NCBI GenBank assembly: GCA_942159475.1
Contig: OW804096.1
Location: 9,913,836-9,977,835 of the forward strand
Source of the DNA: Sthenelais limicola
Lineage: Eukaryota > Annelida > Polychaeta > Phyllodocida > Sigalionidae
Length of the DNA: 64,000 nt
Reading direction: 5' to 3'
Positions 21,647-32,049 of the stretch are shown piece after piece. The notes under the pieces are model-generated. The model did not search any database and had not been told where the DNA came from. It worked only from the letters and a program-made list of their open reading frames with translations. Numbering within the stretch: position 1 is the stretch's first letter; the number at the start of each line of letters is the position of its first letter. The translations under genes were made by a program, and so were the position numbers.

Positions 21647-22381
21647 AGAGATAAACCACAGTTCAACTGGGAAAAAAACTGAAAATAGCATTTTGTTTAA
21701 ACTTTGCCTTGTGAAAGAACAAGGTTAGGTGAATTCAAAAAGCCAATAAAAACAATATGTCACCGGGTCAGTTTTCATTTCAGGGAGCCCTGAAATTTAT
21801 GATTGTTCACTATAGAAGTCCATGAGAAAAGGACATTTTTTTTCGTTTTTTCAGTATAAAAAAATAATTGAAAATAACTTTTTCCTAAAAATCTCTGTAG
21901 GCGTAGCTAACATATTGCTTTACCCTCTCAAACAATAAAAAATGGGGGTCACCGACTTTTTAAAAAAGTTATTCAACTGAATCTGCATCCAGATGAGTTA
22001 AAAACAGGAATGTTCAAGATTTTCAATGCTGAATAATATCTTTCAAAATATGTTGATACCCTGTTCTTTCATGCATGAGGGTAAACCTGTATAGTGGCTA
22101 TGTTTAGAAGTCATTTCAACTGAAAAATGTTATTTGTCAGTCTGAAATCTTTGAAAAACTGAGCAAATATCCATTTTCCCCACATACTTAAGTACTAAAC
22201 TTTGATGGTCTCTAGAATGAAAAAAAATATGCTGAATCCATTTTTTTTTGCTTTTTGTTATCCCCCAACCATGTTCTTTCTCAAGACAAAGTTTGAAAAA
22301 ATTATTGTCATTTCTTATTTTTCATGCATTAGTTCCTTGAACTCCCGCCTGCAGCAGTGCATATGACAGTGGTTTATCTCT
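21647..22381. mobile_element. Family J MITE, TTAA target duplication
   Basis: Ends AGAGATAAACCAC and GTGGTTTATCTCT are perfect inverted repeats flanked on both sides by TTAA (21643-21646, 22382-22385). The 735-bp interior shares blocks with 22386-22943 and 50981-51544. TTAA duplications are typical of piggyBac, Kolobok and Sola3 groups; which of these is undetermined. Nested in the Foldback-like element. Confidence 0.75.
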
Positions 22382-22385
22382 TTAA

Positions 22386-22943
22386 ATTGAGAAAGAAGAT
22401 GGCCGGGGAAATCCAAAAAGCCAATAAAAAACATGTGTCATTGAATTAGTTTCTAATACTATACTAATGTATACTGAAGGGGAAATGGGAAAAATGGATA
22501 TTTTCTCCATTTTTTCACCATATCAGATGATTGAATCATGCTTTCCCTGTCAAATTTCTGTATACATGTATAGCTGACATATTGTGTTATCTGCAGAAAT
22601 GATGAAAACAGGCGTTCATTGATTCAGCAAATTTCATTCAATTAAAAAAATCGCATTTGTTTGTCTCAAATCTTGTAAAAACTGAGAATATACATGCTTT
22701 TCGGCCATCAACATCCATTGTGAAAGGTAGTAATATTCAGTCTTCCATGAAAATTTAATATGAAATAATATGATACCATCCTGTCTTCATTATTTTATGC
22801 TTTTTGTATTCACCCAACCATCTTCTTTCTCAAGATTAAGCTTGAAAACAATATACCAGTCTTATTGCAATATGCCTAGTTGATCATGCATTAGTTCCTT
22901 GGATTTCTGCCTGCAGCAGTGCTGACAACAATGATAATCACCT
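22386..22943. mobile_element. Family J MITE, left-truncated
   Basis: Shares with the previous copy GAGAAAGAAGATGG, AAAAGCCAATAAAA, and the ATGCATTAGTTCCTTGGA / GCCTGCAGCAGTGC block, and ends ATCACCT before TTAA at 22944. The left terminus is not seen; it abuts the preceding copy. Confidence 0.6.
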
Positions 22944-23282
22944 TTAATACTGCAAATAGTTGGCTTATTCATCAATCTAGTCAGTGTTATCCTCACATTT
23001 CTTATTCCAAAAGGATTCCCAAAATTTAAAAAAAAAATTAAAAATTTCCATTTTAAGACCACAGAGGGTTAAGACAGTAGGACTTTTAAAGGTGAATTTG
23101 ATGTATTTTATGCCAATATTTCTATTTCATTTTTACATAACACCAGCCATACCAGGGGAATGCGTTGGCGTGTGTAGTCAGCCACGTAGGCCGTAGAGCA
23201 TGGTATATAAGTTGCATGGGTAAGGCAGAGAGCGGGTTGGGCAACCGCAGTAGGCCGATGAAAAGTGGGTGGAATGGGTGGG

Positions 23283-23610
23283 TTTATAGGTAGGTGGGTT
23301 TATGCCTAGGGTGGCTTTTTCCCAGATGGTTCTTTACCGGGTGGCTTTAGCCTAGGGTGGCTTTTTACCGGGTGGCTTTAGCCTAGGGTGGCTTTTTACC
23401 GGATGGATTTTGCACTCAGGTGGCTCTATACCGGGTGGCTTTATCCCAGAAGGTTCTTTACCAGGTGGGTTTTAGCCTAGGGTGGCTTTTTACCGGATGG
23501 GTTTTGCACCCAGGTGGCTCTTTACCGGGTGGCTTTATCCCGGATGGTTCTTTACCAGGTGGCTTTTTACCAGTGGCCTTTTACCGGGTGGCTTTTTACC
23601 GGGTGGCAAT
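23283..23610 (-). repeat. Right VNTR arm, inverted
   Basis: Repeats of TTTTTACCGGGTGGC and variants (TTTATCCC, TTTAGCCTAG), the reverse complement of the left arm. Length and variant order differ from the left arm, as expected for independently evolving tandem arrays. Confidence 0.92.
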
Positions 23611-23790
23611 TTGCCTGACACCGTTGGGCTCATCATTCCAATAATATAATCCTTTTTAATAATATTTATTTCTCTCCTACATGCATGTAAGTTGTATTAT
23701 TTATTTTTTTCGGCGGAAATATAGTTTAAATAAAGAAAAATGTACAAACAAACACTGGTACTTTTTTTTTTAAAATGCGGGCAATATGAC

Positions 23791-23831
23791 AAAAATGCGG
23801 GCAATACGGCGGCCGTATTGCCCGCATTTTT
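23791..23831. repeat. Perfect 41-bp palindrome
   Basis: Twenty-base arms AAAAATGCGGGCAATACGGC and its exact complement separated by one G. A partial third arm (AAAATGCGGGCAATA) lies just left at 23772. Could extrude as a cruciform; no element assignment. Confidence 0.95.
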
Positions 23832-23883
23832 CAATACGAGGCCCAGTGCTTAAGCCTATGGGAGTATCATACCAACTCCACCA

Positions 23884-23983
23884 AAGGTATAGTAAATGAC
23901 CATACCAAATAGAGATAGAGAAGAAGGGAGAGAGAGACAGAGAAAAGAGACAGAAAGGCACTGTATGGTCATACCCAGGACAC
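23884..23983 (+). mobile_element. Family G repeat, right half
   Basis: Begins ATGACCATACCAAATAGAGA and continues through GGGAGAGAGAGACAGAGAAA to GGTCATACCCAGGACAC. It is in register with the left half that ends at 17715. Confidence 0.65.
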
Positions 23984-23999
23984 TGGGGAGGGGGTGCGT

Positions 24000-24638
24000 A
24001 TGTTGGGCATGTAGGTAGGGGATATGTATGTTATATATAATAATAATTATTATTATCTAAATTCAATATTTCTGGGATACTACAATGATAGTAACAAATC
24101 CTAAACCTTGATTTTATTTGATTATGTAGTACCCTCACCGGTTCTAATGTCATTTCCGAAAAAGAGTGTCAGATAACTAAAGTTTTTTTTTCTTAAGTAG
24201 GTAGTTTATCCTTTCGTTATTACAATGCAAGGGACAATTGAAAGAATAGGAAAATAGAAAAGGACAAAAAAAGAAAAGTATAAATCGAAAATAAAAATCT
24301 GTTTAAAAATACAGCAGTCTGAATTAATCTTTTCCAATAGTTAAAACTTATTTTGTATTTGTTTTAAAGGTTAGTAATCGGTACATATGGGTGACAGAAT
24401 AATTGCAGAGTTTTGAATAAATAATTCATTGAATAATTCATTTATATCTGAATCAAACTTTGTAAAGCATCAGCTAAATCGACCAAAGATTTGTTTTCTT
24501 AATATCTATCATTGATGCATAATAAACATTGATTGTTTGAATGTTGGTGTGTAGAATAGGTCTGAAACAATGCAAACAATCAAGGAAAAGACAGTAAGCA
24601 ACAATAGGTAAAGACATCGGGATTGGAAATGAAAGTCT
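24000..24638. other. No gene recognised
   Basis: AT-rich sequence, no exon, RNA gene or recognised repeat family. Confidence 0.45.
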
Positions 24639-25060
24639 GGGGCCCGTTGCATCAGTCTTTACTTATGATTTTTTTTCCTTGCCTTTTCTTGCTAAGCAGT
24701 TGGTAGGTGAGTTTAAGCGAAGGAATTGCTGTGTCAACATTAATCTGTATTCCTGGACCCAACCTAAGCAAGGAAGAATAGCAAGACACTATTTAGGTCA
24801 GATTTTTAGAAAATGTACAATTGGCAGCTCTACACATTTAGTAGATTCTGCTAAATTAGGCTGAAATTTGGTCAAAACTAGATAAATCTGATTATATTCG
24901 GCATTGCATTAATTCTAGCAATCTGTTTGGTTAGGTTGAACTGTCTTTTGAACTTTATTTTCGTCTAAAATTTGGGTTATTTGAGAGAATTGGTGACGTA
25001 GAATTGTACATTTTCTGAAAATCTGACCCATTTATTAAGTAAGGACTTTTTATGCAACGG
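24639..25060. mobile_element. Family Q MITE carrying a nested family A copy
   Basis: Left end GGGGCCCGTTGCATCAGTCT and inverted right end CCGTTGCATAAAAAGTCCTT form the terminal repeats; subterminal TTACTTA also pairs. Without the nested element it is about 185 bp. Related ends occur at 47344-47729 and 48828-48926. Confidence 0.65.
24795..25029 (+). mobile_element. Family A MITE inside family Q
   Basis: Full-length copy, first base A instead of G (AGGTCAGATTTTTAG). Flanked by ATTT on both sides, a perfect 4-bp duplication inside the host MITE. Confidence 0.9.
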
Positions 25061-25475
25061 ATATTTTCCAATCCTCATTGCTAGGGAAAACATTGAGAAA
25101 TTAATTTATTCTCAATTTAACTGAGAATGCAGCTTTGAGAATTTTTGAGAATTTGGGGGCTGGAGCCCCAGAAGACCCCTATGCCTTATCTTCCAATCAT
25201 TACATCCGTTCAATACACATCACACATATGTAGAATGGGTGTAACCCAAACCACTCCTCATGAACTTAAGAGGTTGCTAAGGCAAATGTTTGATGTTTCC
25301 CTATTTAAACAGGCATGTTAAGGCACAGGAGGCTGTCTCACATACCAAGCGTGAAAACCTCAGGTTTGGCTAACAGAGGGAGGTCCCATGTCCCTACTGC
25401 ATCGATTACCTGCTATTTGGGTGTGGCTAAACATGCAACTCTTCACTTCCTACTACGTGGGGCTTCATATCATAT

Positions 25476-25701
25476 GGGTCAGATTTTCAGAAAATGTACA
25501 ATTAGCAACTCTACACATTTAGGAATTCTCCTAAATTAAGCTGAAAAATGATGAATACCGGGAATATCTGAGTATATTTGGTATTGCATTGATTTAGGTC
25601 TGTTATGTTAAACTGCATTTTGAAGCTCATTTTTGTCTTAAATGTGGGTTATTTGAGAGGATTGCTGAAGGCGAAATGTACATTTTCTGAGAATCTGACC
25701 C
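25476..25701 (+). mobile_element. Family A MITE, full length
   Basis: Complete copy of the subfamily with CTCATTTTTGTCTTAAATGT in the right half, flanked by ATAT on both sides. Confidence 0.92.
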
Positions 25702-25704
25702 ATA

Positions 25705-26031
25705 TGTGATGTGTTTCGGGAAAATGAGTCACAAGTAGCAAAAATGATATTTTCTAAGTGATTTGTTCACGAGACCTACTTGTTGGAATTTTCTGATTTT
25801 TGGAGGGTTTAGCGCTTTAAGTCATATCAATACATGTACCAAATTCTCAGACAGTGTATTAAATACATCCTTACGTTTAAAAGGTGATCCTATGGAGTAT
25901 ATGTAGTTACTTTACTGGTAACCTTTTCTCAAACATAAATTATACATCAGACATAAAATATAGAAACACTATTTAGATGACCTTATCGTTTACTATCGTT
26001 GGAATTGGCTTGATCTCATCTTTTCAAATAC
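25705..26031 (-). mobile_element. Family B MITE, right end displaced
   Basis: Starts TGTGATGTGTTTCGGG and runs to CTTGATCTCATCTTTTCAAA, then is cut by a second family B copy. A fragment of the missing terminus lies at 26665-26711. Confidence 0.8.
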
Positions 26032-26034
26032 ATA

Positions 26035-26416
26035 TGTGTTTCGGGAAAATGAGTCACAAGTCGCAAAAATGATATTTTTCAAAGTGTTTATTTTACAAGA
26101 TCACTTTATTGGAATATTCTGATGTTCAGAGATTTTTATCGCTTATAGCTATATCGATCGATGTATCAAATTTCAGGACAATGTATGTAATATATATTCA
26201 TTCGTTTTATCATATGGAGTATATTTAGTGATTTTACAGTTTATTTCCCCCCAGAAATATTGCAAACTTGTAAAACTGTTACACTTAAAATCTAGAAATA
26301 ATTATTAGATTATTAGACTATCATTGGCATCCGCTTGATCTCACCTCTTCAAATATGATAATATCTCAAAATCCATTTTTTGCGACTTGTGACTCATTTT
26401 TCTGAAACAGATCACA
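26035..26416 (-). mobile_element. Family B MITE, nearly full length
   Basis: Begins TGTGTTTCGGGAAAATGAGT and ends GACTCATTTTTCTGAAACAG then ATCACA. Head-to-tail behind another copy; either inserted in it or produced by unequal exchange. Confidence 0.85.
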
Positions 26417-26428
26417 TTATGATGATAT

Positions 26429-26663
26429 AGGTTAGATTTTCAGAAAATGAACAATTGGCAGCTGTACACATTTACTAAATTCTGCTAAATTAGGCTGCAA
26501 TTTGGCCAATACTAGGTAAATTCGAGCATATTCGGCACTGCATTGGTTCTAGCAATCTATTTGGTTAGGTTGAACTGTATTTTGAACTTTATTTTCCTCT
26601 GAAATTTGGGTTATTTGAGAGGATTGGTGAAGTTGAATTGTACATTTTCTGAAAATCTCACCC
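26429..26663 (+). mobile_element. Family A MITE, full length
   Basis: Both ends are present with small changes (GGTTAG, TCTCACCC). Taking AGGTTAG as the left end gives an ATAT duplication on each side. It lies between family B sequence at 26416 and a B end fragment at 26665. Confidence 0.88.
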
Positions 26664-26664
26664 A

Positions 26665-26711
26665 TATCTCAATTTTGTTTGCGACTTGTGACTCATTTAC
26701 CAGTAATACAT
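26665..26711 (-). mobile_element. Family B end fragment
   Basis: ATCTCAATTTTGTTTGCGAC followed by TTGTGACTCATTTACC is the inner part of a B terminus. Probably the separated end of one of the two copies at 25705-26416. Confidence 0.6.
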
Positions 26712-27187
26712 ATGAGATAAGCTATATGGTATGCCTATTAGAATACAAAACTGAGAAGATCCTGAAGATGATGGCTATTGGTTTTTAATATTGGTCTATT
26801 ATGCACTTGGCAATTGAAACCCCCACCCCCCCCCCCACCCCCGCTGATGTGGGGAATGGTAGGGGAATGTCTGAGAAAATAATTATGCCCCCACCCAGGC
26901 GGGGATTTCCTTCATTTTACAGCAGTATGAACTGCATGGAGGTGGGGGAATGTCCATCAATGCCAATTCCAGTATAATTCAAAGTGCCATTTTGTGGAAT
27001 GTGATGCATTCTGGAGCACGAAATAAGGTCTTTAATCACAGATGACCATTCTTGAATTCCGAAATATGTGTATTACAGTGGAATCCAGGTAATAGGACCG
27101 TCAGTGGGGCGGACCACCCTTGGAACTGAATGATCTTTGGTCGCAAAGCAAGGTGTCGCATTTGACAAGTGCATTATAAACCTAATC

Positions 27188-27301
27188 TAACATAAACCAG
27201 GATTGGAAATGAAATACTAGGATTCATCGGAAGACCCAAATCTCGGGGGGGGGGGGGGGGGGCAATCGGGAGGCAAATCGGCTGTGTGTGGGCAGGGTTT
27301 A
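27188..27301. repeat. Half copy of the hairpin element at 47395
   Basis: Shares ACATAAACCAGGATTGGAAA, GATTCATCGG(A/G)AGACCCAAA and GGAGGCAAATCGGCTGTGTG with the right arm of the 47395-47581 hairpin. A G run of about 19 bases at 27245-27262 replaces part of it. Confidence 0.6.
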
Positions 27302-27625
27302 ATACTGGTCTATTATAAACCTAATCTTTATGACTCTTTGAGAAATATTCCATACTGCACATAGATTCATTCCCTTGGTTTCCGCCAGAAGAACAGCTCC
27401 CATCGATGTCTTGCTAATTAAAATCCAAGATGGCGTCCACACAACTTCAATATAAAATAACTGAGTTACACTAATGGTCTTGTCAAAGTTTAAAACTAGA
27501 TAATTTTGTTTTCTCACTTTCGAGAAAACTTTTGATGAGTTTATATGATCTTAGATTTTAGTCTTTGTTTAAAGCAGGAATAAATGCAGTTTTAATTAGA
27601 AAGAAGAGCTGGTACGTTTTTACAG

Positions 27626-28207
27626 TAGGGGATTTGCATAGCCGCCATTTTGAATCTTGATCCGCATGGTATTATGGGACTAATGTTACAGTATAAAATC
27701 TATAGAAAACATGCCATGTTCAGCATGGACTATTTATCAATGTTCCATGTGTTATGCATGTTCCGTAACACAAGCCTCAATTCTTCCCATCATGCATTTG
27801 GTTTTCATATATTATATCATTTATACAAGCTATGATATTGGTGAACAAAATCGTGCAACATTATAAAAAAATGTTGCCAAATATTTGTTTGTCAGATTTC
27901 ATCAGAATCCATCGCAGGTTGCACTGTAACAGTGTAACAGTGGGTCAAATTTTCAGAAAATGTACAATTGGCAGCTCTACACATTTAGTAAATTCTGCAA
28001 AATCAGGCTGCAGTTTGGTCAAGACAAGGTAAATTCGAGTATCTTCGGCATTGCATTGATTCTAACAATCTGTTTGGTTAGGTTGAACTGTATTTTGAAC
28101 TTTATTTCCGTCAGAAATTTGGGTTATTTGAGAGGATTGGCAAAGTTGACTTGTACATTTTCTGAAAATCTGACCCATGTGCAGCAGCAGCAGATGCAAA
28201 TCCCCTA
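27626..28207 (-). mobile_element. Family C MITE split by family A
   Basis: Starts TAGGGGATTTGCATAGCCGC and follows family C to GTTGCACTGTAACAGT, where a family A copy sits (27943-28176); the last bases ATGCAAATCCCCTA resume at about 28194-28207. Family C is about 340 bp with TAGGGGA ends and CCGCCATTTTGAATC next to one end. Confidence 0.8.
27943..28176 (+). mobile_element. Family A MITE inside family C
   Basis: Complete copy, one change in the left end (GGGTCAAATTTTC). It separates the two parts of a family C element, so it is the younger insertion. Flanking 4-mers CAGT and ATGT do not match exactly. Confidence 0.9.
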
Positions 28208-28700
28208 TTCTTACTTCATCAGTGCAGTGGTTTTAATGATGTCGCATTTAAAAACAATCGTTTTCCATTTAATCAATGGTAGTAGAGTTAACAACGGAAA
28301 CTTTTTCATGTAAAAACGTTGATTAGGTTTGAGGGATAATCACTCATGTCCAAACCCTCAGATCAGATAAGAATGGTATGCCAGCCTACTTCGCTAATCG
28401 GTTTCTTGTCCTAGAACTCGGCGTTTTAATGGGAATATAATGAAATTTTGCGGTCTTAATGGAATTATAATGGCACTTTGCGGTTTGAGGCGAGAGGCTT
28501 TCCCTTCGTTTGAACTTTGGGCCTAAACTGTAATTTGATATTTGATGATTAACTCAATGAGGGCTCGTCTGGTTGAGACTGAGTGAGGGGCATACTATAG
28601 AACAAGTCGCCATGGTTAAAATCTTGGCACATTCAGGTTTGTAAAGGCTGGGGGACATTGGTTTAGGGAAGGTTCTTAAACTGTGTACAAATGCTTCGTA

Positions 28701-29044
28701 TAGGAGAGTTGCATAGCCGCCATTTTGAATCCTGATTCGCATGGAATTATGGGACTAATGGTACAGTCTAAAATCATAGAAAACATGCCATGTTCAGCAT
28801 TGAATATGTATCAATGCTTTAATGTCAATATCCATGTGTTTTATATGTTTCCATAACATGAGCCTCCATCTTTCCCATCATGCATTTGGTTTTCATAGAT
28901 GATTTATAAAAGCTATGATATTGGTAAAAACATTAGTGCAATTTTTGATAAAATATTGCCAAATATTTGTATGTCAGATTTCATCAGAATCCATCCCAGC
29001 ATGCACTGCAGTAGACATGCGCAGTGAGACATGCAACTCCCCTT
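28701..29044 (-). mobile_element. Family C MITE, full length
   Basis: A 344-bp copy with ends TAGGAGAGTTGCATAGCCGC and CATGCAACTCCCCTT. Interior shows AAAACATGCCATGTTCAGCA and TCATGCATTTGGTTTTCATA as in other copies. Confidence 0.85.
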
Positions 29045-29117
29045 TTCTGTGACTTGTTAACTTTCCCTCCAATCCCACCTCTGTACACACACCTATTTCT
29101 CCCCTTTGCCTGGTAAT

Positions 29118-29744
29118 GCCTCTAGTTTCAACTCTGATTGACAAGATATACCAGAAATTGGCTACTCCACGATTGTGTCATGTCCTGACACCGGACGGCT
29201 GTCGGAAAAGGATGCCGGGGTCGACATAACACTGCTGTAGCATATGCCTACAGAGTATGTATATCATTGGTAAACATTATAAATGAACGCCATCTCATTT
29301 AAAGCATCTTAATCATTGAGAAAAACATTCGCATTAATTTACTAGCTAGACAAAATGACTCCCAAGATGGAATTTTCATAAATCAAGCCCGTCAAATCCC
29401 GCTCCCATGGAGATTGGCCTGGCTGCGGTGCGATGTATCGAATTAAATGGCAAAAGTACAGAAGAAAACCGTTGATATGCCTTGTACTAGGTGGCGCGAT
29501 CGGCATTAAAGGACAAGCAAATTGGTTTGTATTAAAATGTTGATGCCATAAGCAAATGCTAATTTCTCTACACTACTTACACCCGTTTACTAGAGTACAC
29601 GTGTACTAAGTATCAAGTAAACGGGTGTAAGTAATGTAGGGAAATTAACATTTGCTTATGGCATCAACATCTCAATACAAATCAATTTCTGGTATATCTT
29701 GTCAATCATTGGTCATCTTTTATATAAGAGTTAAAACAAGAGGC
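29118..29744. mobile_element. Long inverted-repeat element with central hairpin
   Basis: Outer arms include TGATTGACAAGATATACCAG and its exact complement (29686-29711), extending outward with GCCTCTAGTTTCAACTC after a ~19-bp offset. An inner hairpin at 29520-29690 has ~75-bp arms (CTTACACCCGTTTACT and complement) around a GTACACGTGTAC core. A non-autonomous foldback element is likely. Confidence 0.7.
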
Positions 29745-29854
29745 TCTTTGTACATTGCGTGTGCACGTTGCACGTGTATGTCGCTGTAATTGACAAGTAT
29801 TTGCGCAGCTTATATCTAAATGTAGGCCAACAACTACGAAAACAAGTTTACTAT

Positions 29855-30123
29855 GGGTGCATTGCACTATGATTCTGTGTTAAAGCACTTTTAGAGGCCT
29901 CGTAACTCTCTTTTATCAAAAGTTGCATTGCACTATATACGGATTGTTTCTGAGACTAGTCTGAGAGACCTCTCAGAGAACTTTGAGAGGCCTCTTACCT
30001 CGCTCAAATGCATGAATTTCAATGCAACAACCTTCGTATCTTAAAGCCCTCGTAGTCATATCTTTAAGAAGGTGTTACGAGGCCTATAAGTCATGATCTT
30101 ATCGTGTATAGTGCAATGCACCC
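29855..30123. mobile_element. 269-bp MITE, TIR GGGTGCATTGCACTAT
   Basis: Perfect 16-bp inverted ends, TAT on both outer sides. Internally, AAAGTTGCATTGCACTATA repeats the terminal motif near 29920, and several GAGGCCTC(G/T) motifs recur. Non-coding. Confidence 0.8.
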
Positions 30124-30165
30124 TATACTTCTTTATTACCTCTTTACACCTAATCTATATCGTAA

Positions 30166-30226
30166 GGGCCTATCGTAAGTTCTGTGAGAATCGCATGAGA
30201 ATCTGCTTAGTGGACTAGGCCCATTA
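30166..30226. mobile_element. MITE end fragment, GGGCCTAGTCCACTAAGC type
   Basis: GTGAGAATCGCATGAGAATC followed by TTAGTGGACTAGGCCC is the inverted form of 41571-41650 (GGGCCTAGTCCACCAAGCCG, CTCATGCGATT). Two fragments of one small element family. Confidence 0.55.
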
Positions 30227-30361
30227 TACAGTAGAGGGAGAGAGGCTCGCTGCATATCGTGTGGGCTGCCTTGATAAGGTGATGTGATAATAGAGAAAGC
30301 ATAATAAACTTGATCTTTATTTTATTGATCTTTGATCTTTGTTTTACTGAAATCCCCCGAG

Positions 30362-30387
30362 CTTTCAGGCGACTTGCCCTTCTTCAG
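30362..30387 (-). ncRNA. Hammerhead-ribozyme-like motif (Penelope type)
   Basis: The minus strand reads CTGAAGA, stem-II strands GGGC and GCCT around a short loop, then GAAAG. These are the two conserved core halves (CUGANGA and GAAA) in correct order and spacing. Hammerheads with minimal stem III occur in terminal repeats of Penelope-like elements. Surrounding AT-rich repeats (TGATCTTTG) fit such a remnant. Cleavage-site pairing was not verified. Confidence 0.5.
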
Positions 30388-30673
30388 GTGTGTGTCTTCT
30401 TTAAGTTTAAGAAAAGTAAAGAGAGCCATATTGGAAATAGAAAAATTCCGGTGAACACCAAAATGAAATTTGGAAGAAGATTTTTATTTTACACGACAAA
30501 CAACAAGCCCAAATTCTTATATCTCGCTTATACATTTCGGATGGGGTTGTAATAAAGAGATCACAAAATAGAAAAAATTATTTGTTGACAAAAATCAGCT
30601 GAATATCCAGCTTTAACAATCGTTTGCAATGAAGTAAAAACAAAACTTGTATTGATCCTTTGTAGAAAAGTAT

Positions 30674-30912
30674 GGGTAAGATGTTCAGAAAATGTACAAT
30701 TCAACTTCGCCAATCTTCTCATATAAATTCTTCCAAATTTCAGACGAAAATAAAGTTCAAAATACAGTTCAACCAACCAAACAGATTGCTAGAATCAATG
30801 CAATGCCGAATATACTCGGATGTACCTAGTATTGGCCAAATTGCAGCCTAATTTAGCAGAATGTACTCAATGTGTACAGCTGCCAACTGTACATTTTCAG
30901 AAAATCTGACCC
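30674..30912 (-). mobile_element. Family A MITE, full length
   Basis: Complete copy with a slightly altered left end (GGGTAAGATGTTCAG). Flanked by GTAT on both sides, a perfect 4-bp duplication. Confidence 0.9.
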
Positions 30913-31075
30913 GTATACAAGACAGGACTGATTACTCCGATGAAGGAACTTCTGTAGTTTTTAAGTAATCATCCTTTAAGTGGATTGGTCACTTGGTTTC
31001 CCTTTGTTTCTATGTCTCCCTTTGTTGCTCAAAACATATGAGCTATTATAGATGTTTTTAAAGAAAAGTTTTAGA

Positions 31076-32045
31076 GTGAGTGAGATTGGTTGCTTTACGC
31101 CCTTATCAACACATTTAATATGGTTATATCACGGTCGAGAGAGGGAGGCAGTTTATGATCATACCCAGGAAATAAAGATAGAGAAGAAGGGAGAGAGAGA
31201 CAGATTAAAGAGACAGAAAGGCACTTTATGGTCATACCCAGGAAATAGAGATAGAGAAGAAGGGAGAGAGAGACAGATTAAAAAGACAGAAAGGCACTTT
31301 ATGGTCACACCCAGGAAATAGAGATAGAGAAGAAGGGAGAGAGAGACAGAGAAAAAGTGACAGAAAGGCACTTTATGGTCATACCCAGGAAATAGAGATA
31401 GAGAAGAAGGGAGAGAGAGACAGATTAAAGAGACAGAAAGGCACTTTATGGTCATACCCAGGAAATAGAGATAGAGAAGAAGGGAGAAAGAGAAAGAGAA
31501 AAAGTGACAGAAAGGCACTTTATGGTCATACCCAGGAAATAGAGATAGAGAAGAAGGGAGAGAGAGACAGATTAAAGAGACAGAAAGACACTTTATGGTC
31601 ATACCCAGGAAATAGAGATAGAGAAGAAGGGAGAGAGAGACAGATTAAAGAGACAGAAAGGCACTTTATGGTCATACCCAGGAAATAGAGATAGAGAAGA
31701 AGGGAGAAAGAGACAGATTAAAGAGACACTTTATGGTCATACCCAGGAAATAGAGATAGAGAAGAAGGGAGAAAGAGACAGATTAAAGAGACAGAAAGGC
31801 ACTTTATGGTCATACCCAGGAAATAGAGATAGAGAAGAAGGGAGAGAGAGACAGATTAAAGAGACAGAAAGGCACTTTATGGTCATACCCAGGAAATAGA
31901 GATAGAGAAGAAGGGAGAAAGAGACAGATTAAAGAGACAGAAAGGCACTTTATGGTCATACCCAGGAAATAGAGATAGAGAAGAAGGGAGAGAGAGACAG
32001 ATTAAAGAGACAGAAAGGCACTTTATGGTCACACTCAGGACCAGA
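31076..32045 (+). mobile_element. Family G repeat with expanded internal unit
   Basis: Left part GTGAGTGAGATTGGTTGCTT to GAGAGGGAGGCAGTTTATGA, followed by the minisatellite and a final GGTCACACTCAGGACC. In other G copies the internal unit occurs once. Confidence 0.75.
31149..32036 (+). repeat. 73-bp minisatellite, about 12 units
   Basis: Units start with CACTTTATGGTCATACCCAG at 31222, 31295, 31369, 31442, 31516, 31589, 31662, 31727, 31800, 31873, 31946 and 32019. The period is 73-74 bp, with one 65-bp unit. Variants alternate GACAGATTAAAGAG and GACAGAGAAAAAGTG. Long frames on either strand are artefacts of the repeat. Confidence 0.95.
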
Positions 32046-32049
32046 AACG

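Larger units (their letters stand above)
20499..23621. mobile_element. Foldback-like element with tandem-repeat inverted arms
   Basis: A 3.1-kb element. The left terminus GGTTCTAGGTGAATAGCCAC and the inverted right terminus GTGTCAGGCAAATTGCCAC are similar. Both arms are arrays of the same 14-15-bp unit in opposite orientation. A perfect 10-bp direct repeat CGTTGGGCTC flanks it (20489-20498, 23622-23631). Tandem-repeat arms with a 9-10-bp duplication recall Foldback/Mutator-like elements. The interior holds two TTAA-type MITEs and no transposase, so the element is non-autonomous. Confidence 0.82.

Noticed and set aside
24679..24864. Recurrent short proteins containing GQIFRKCTI in many places
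   Set aside because: They are translations of the family A terminal repeat and stop at element or flank boundaries; no conserved protein is implied.
31159..31602. 147-codon minus-strand frame rich in SLSLFPGYDHKVPF
   Set aside because: Pure translation of the 73-bp minisatellite; the unit is not a multiple of three, so its peptide cannot repeat in one frame consistently.
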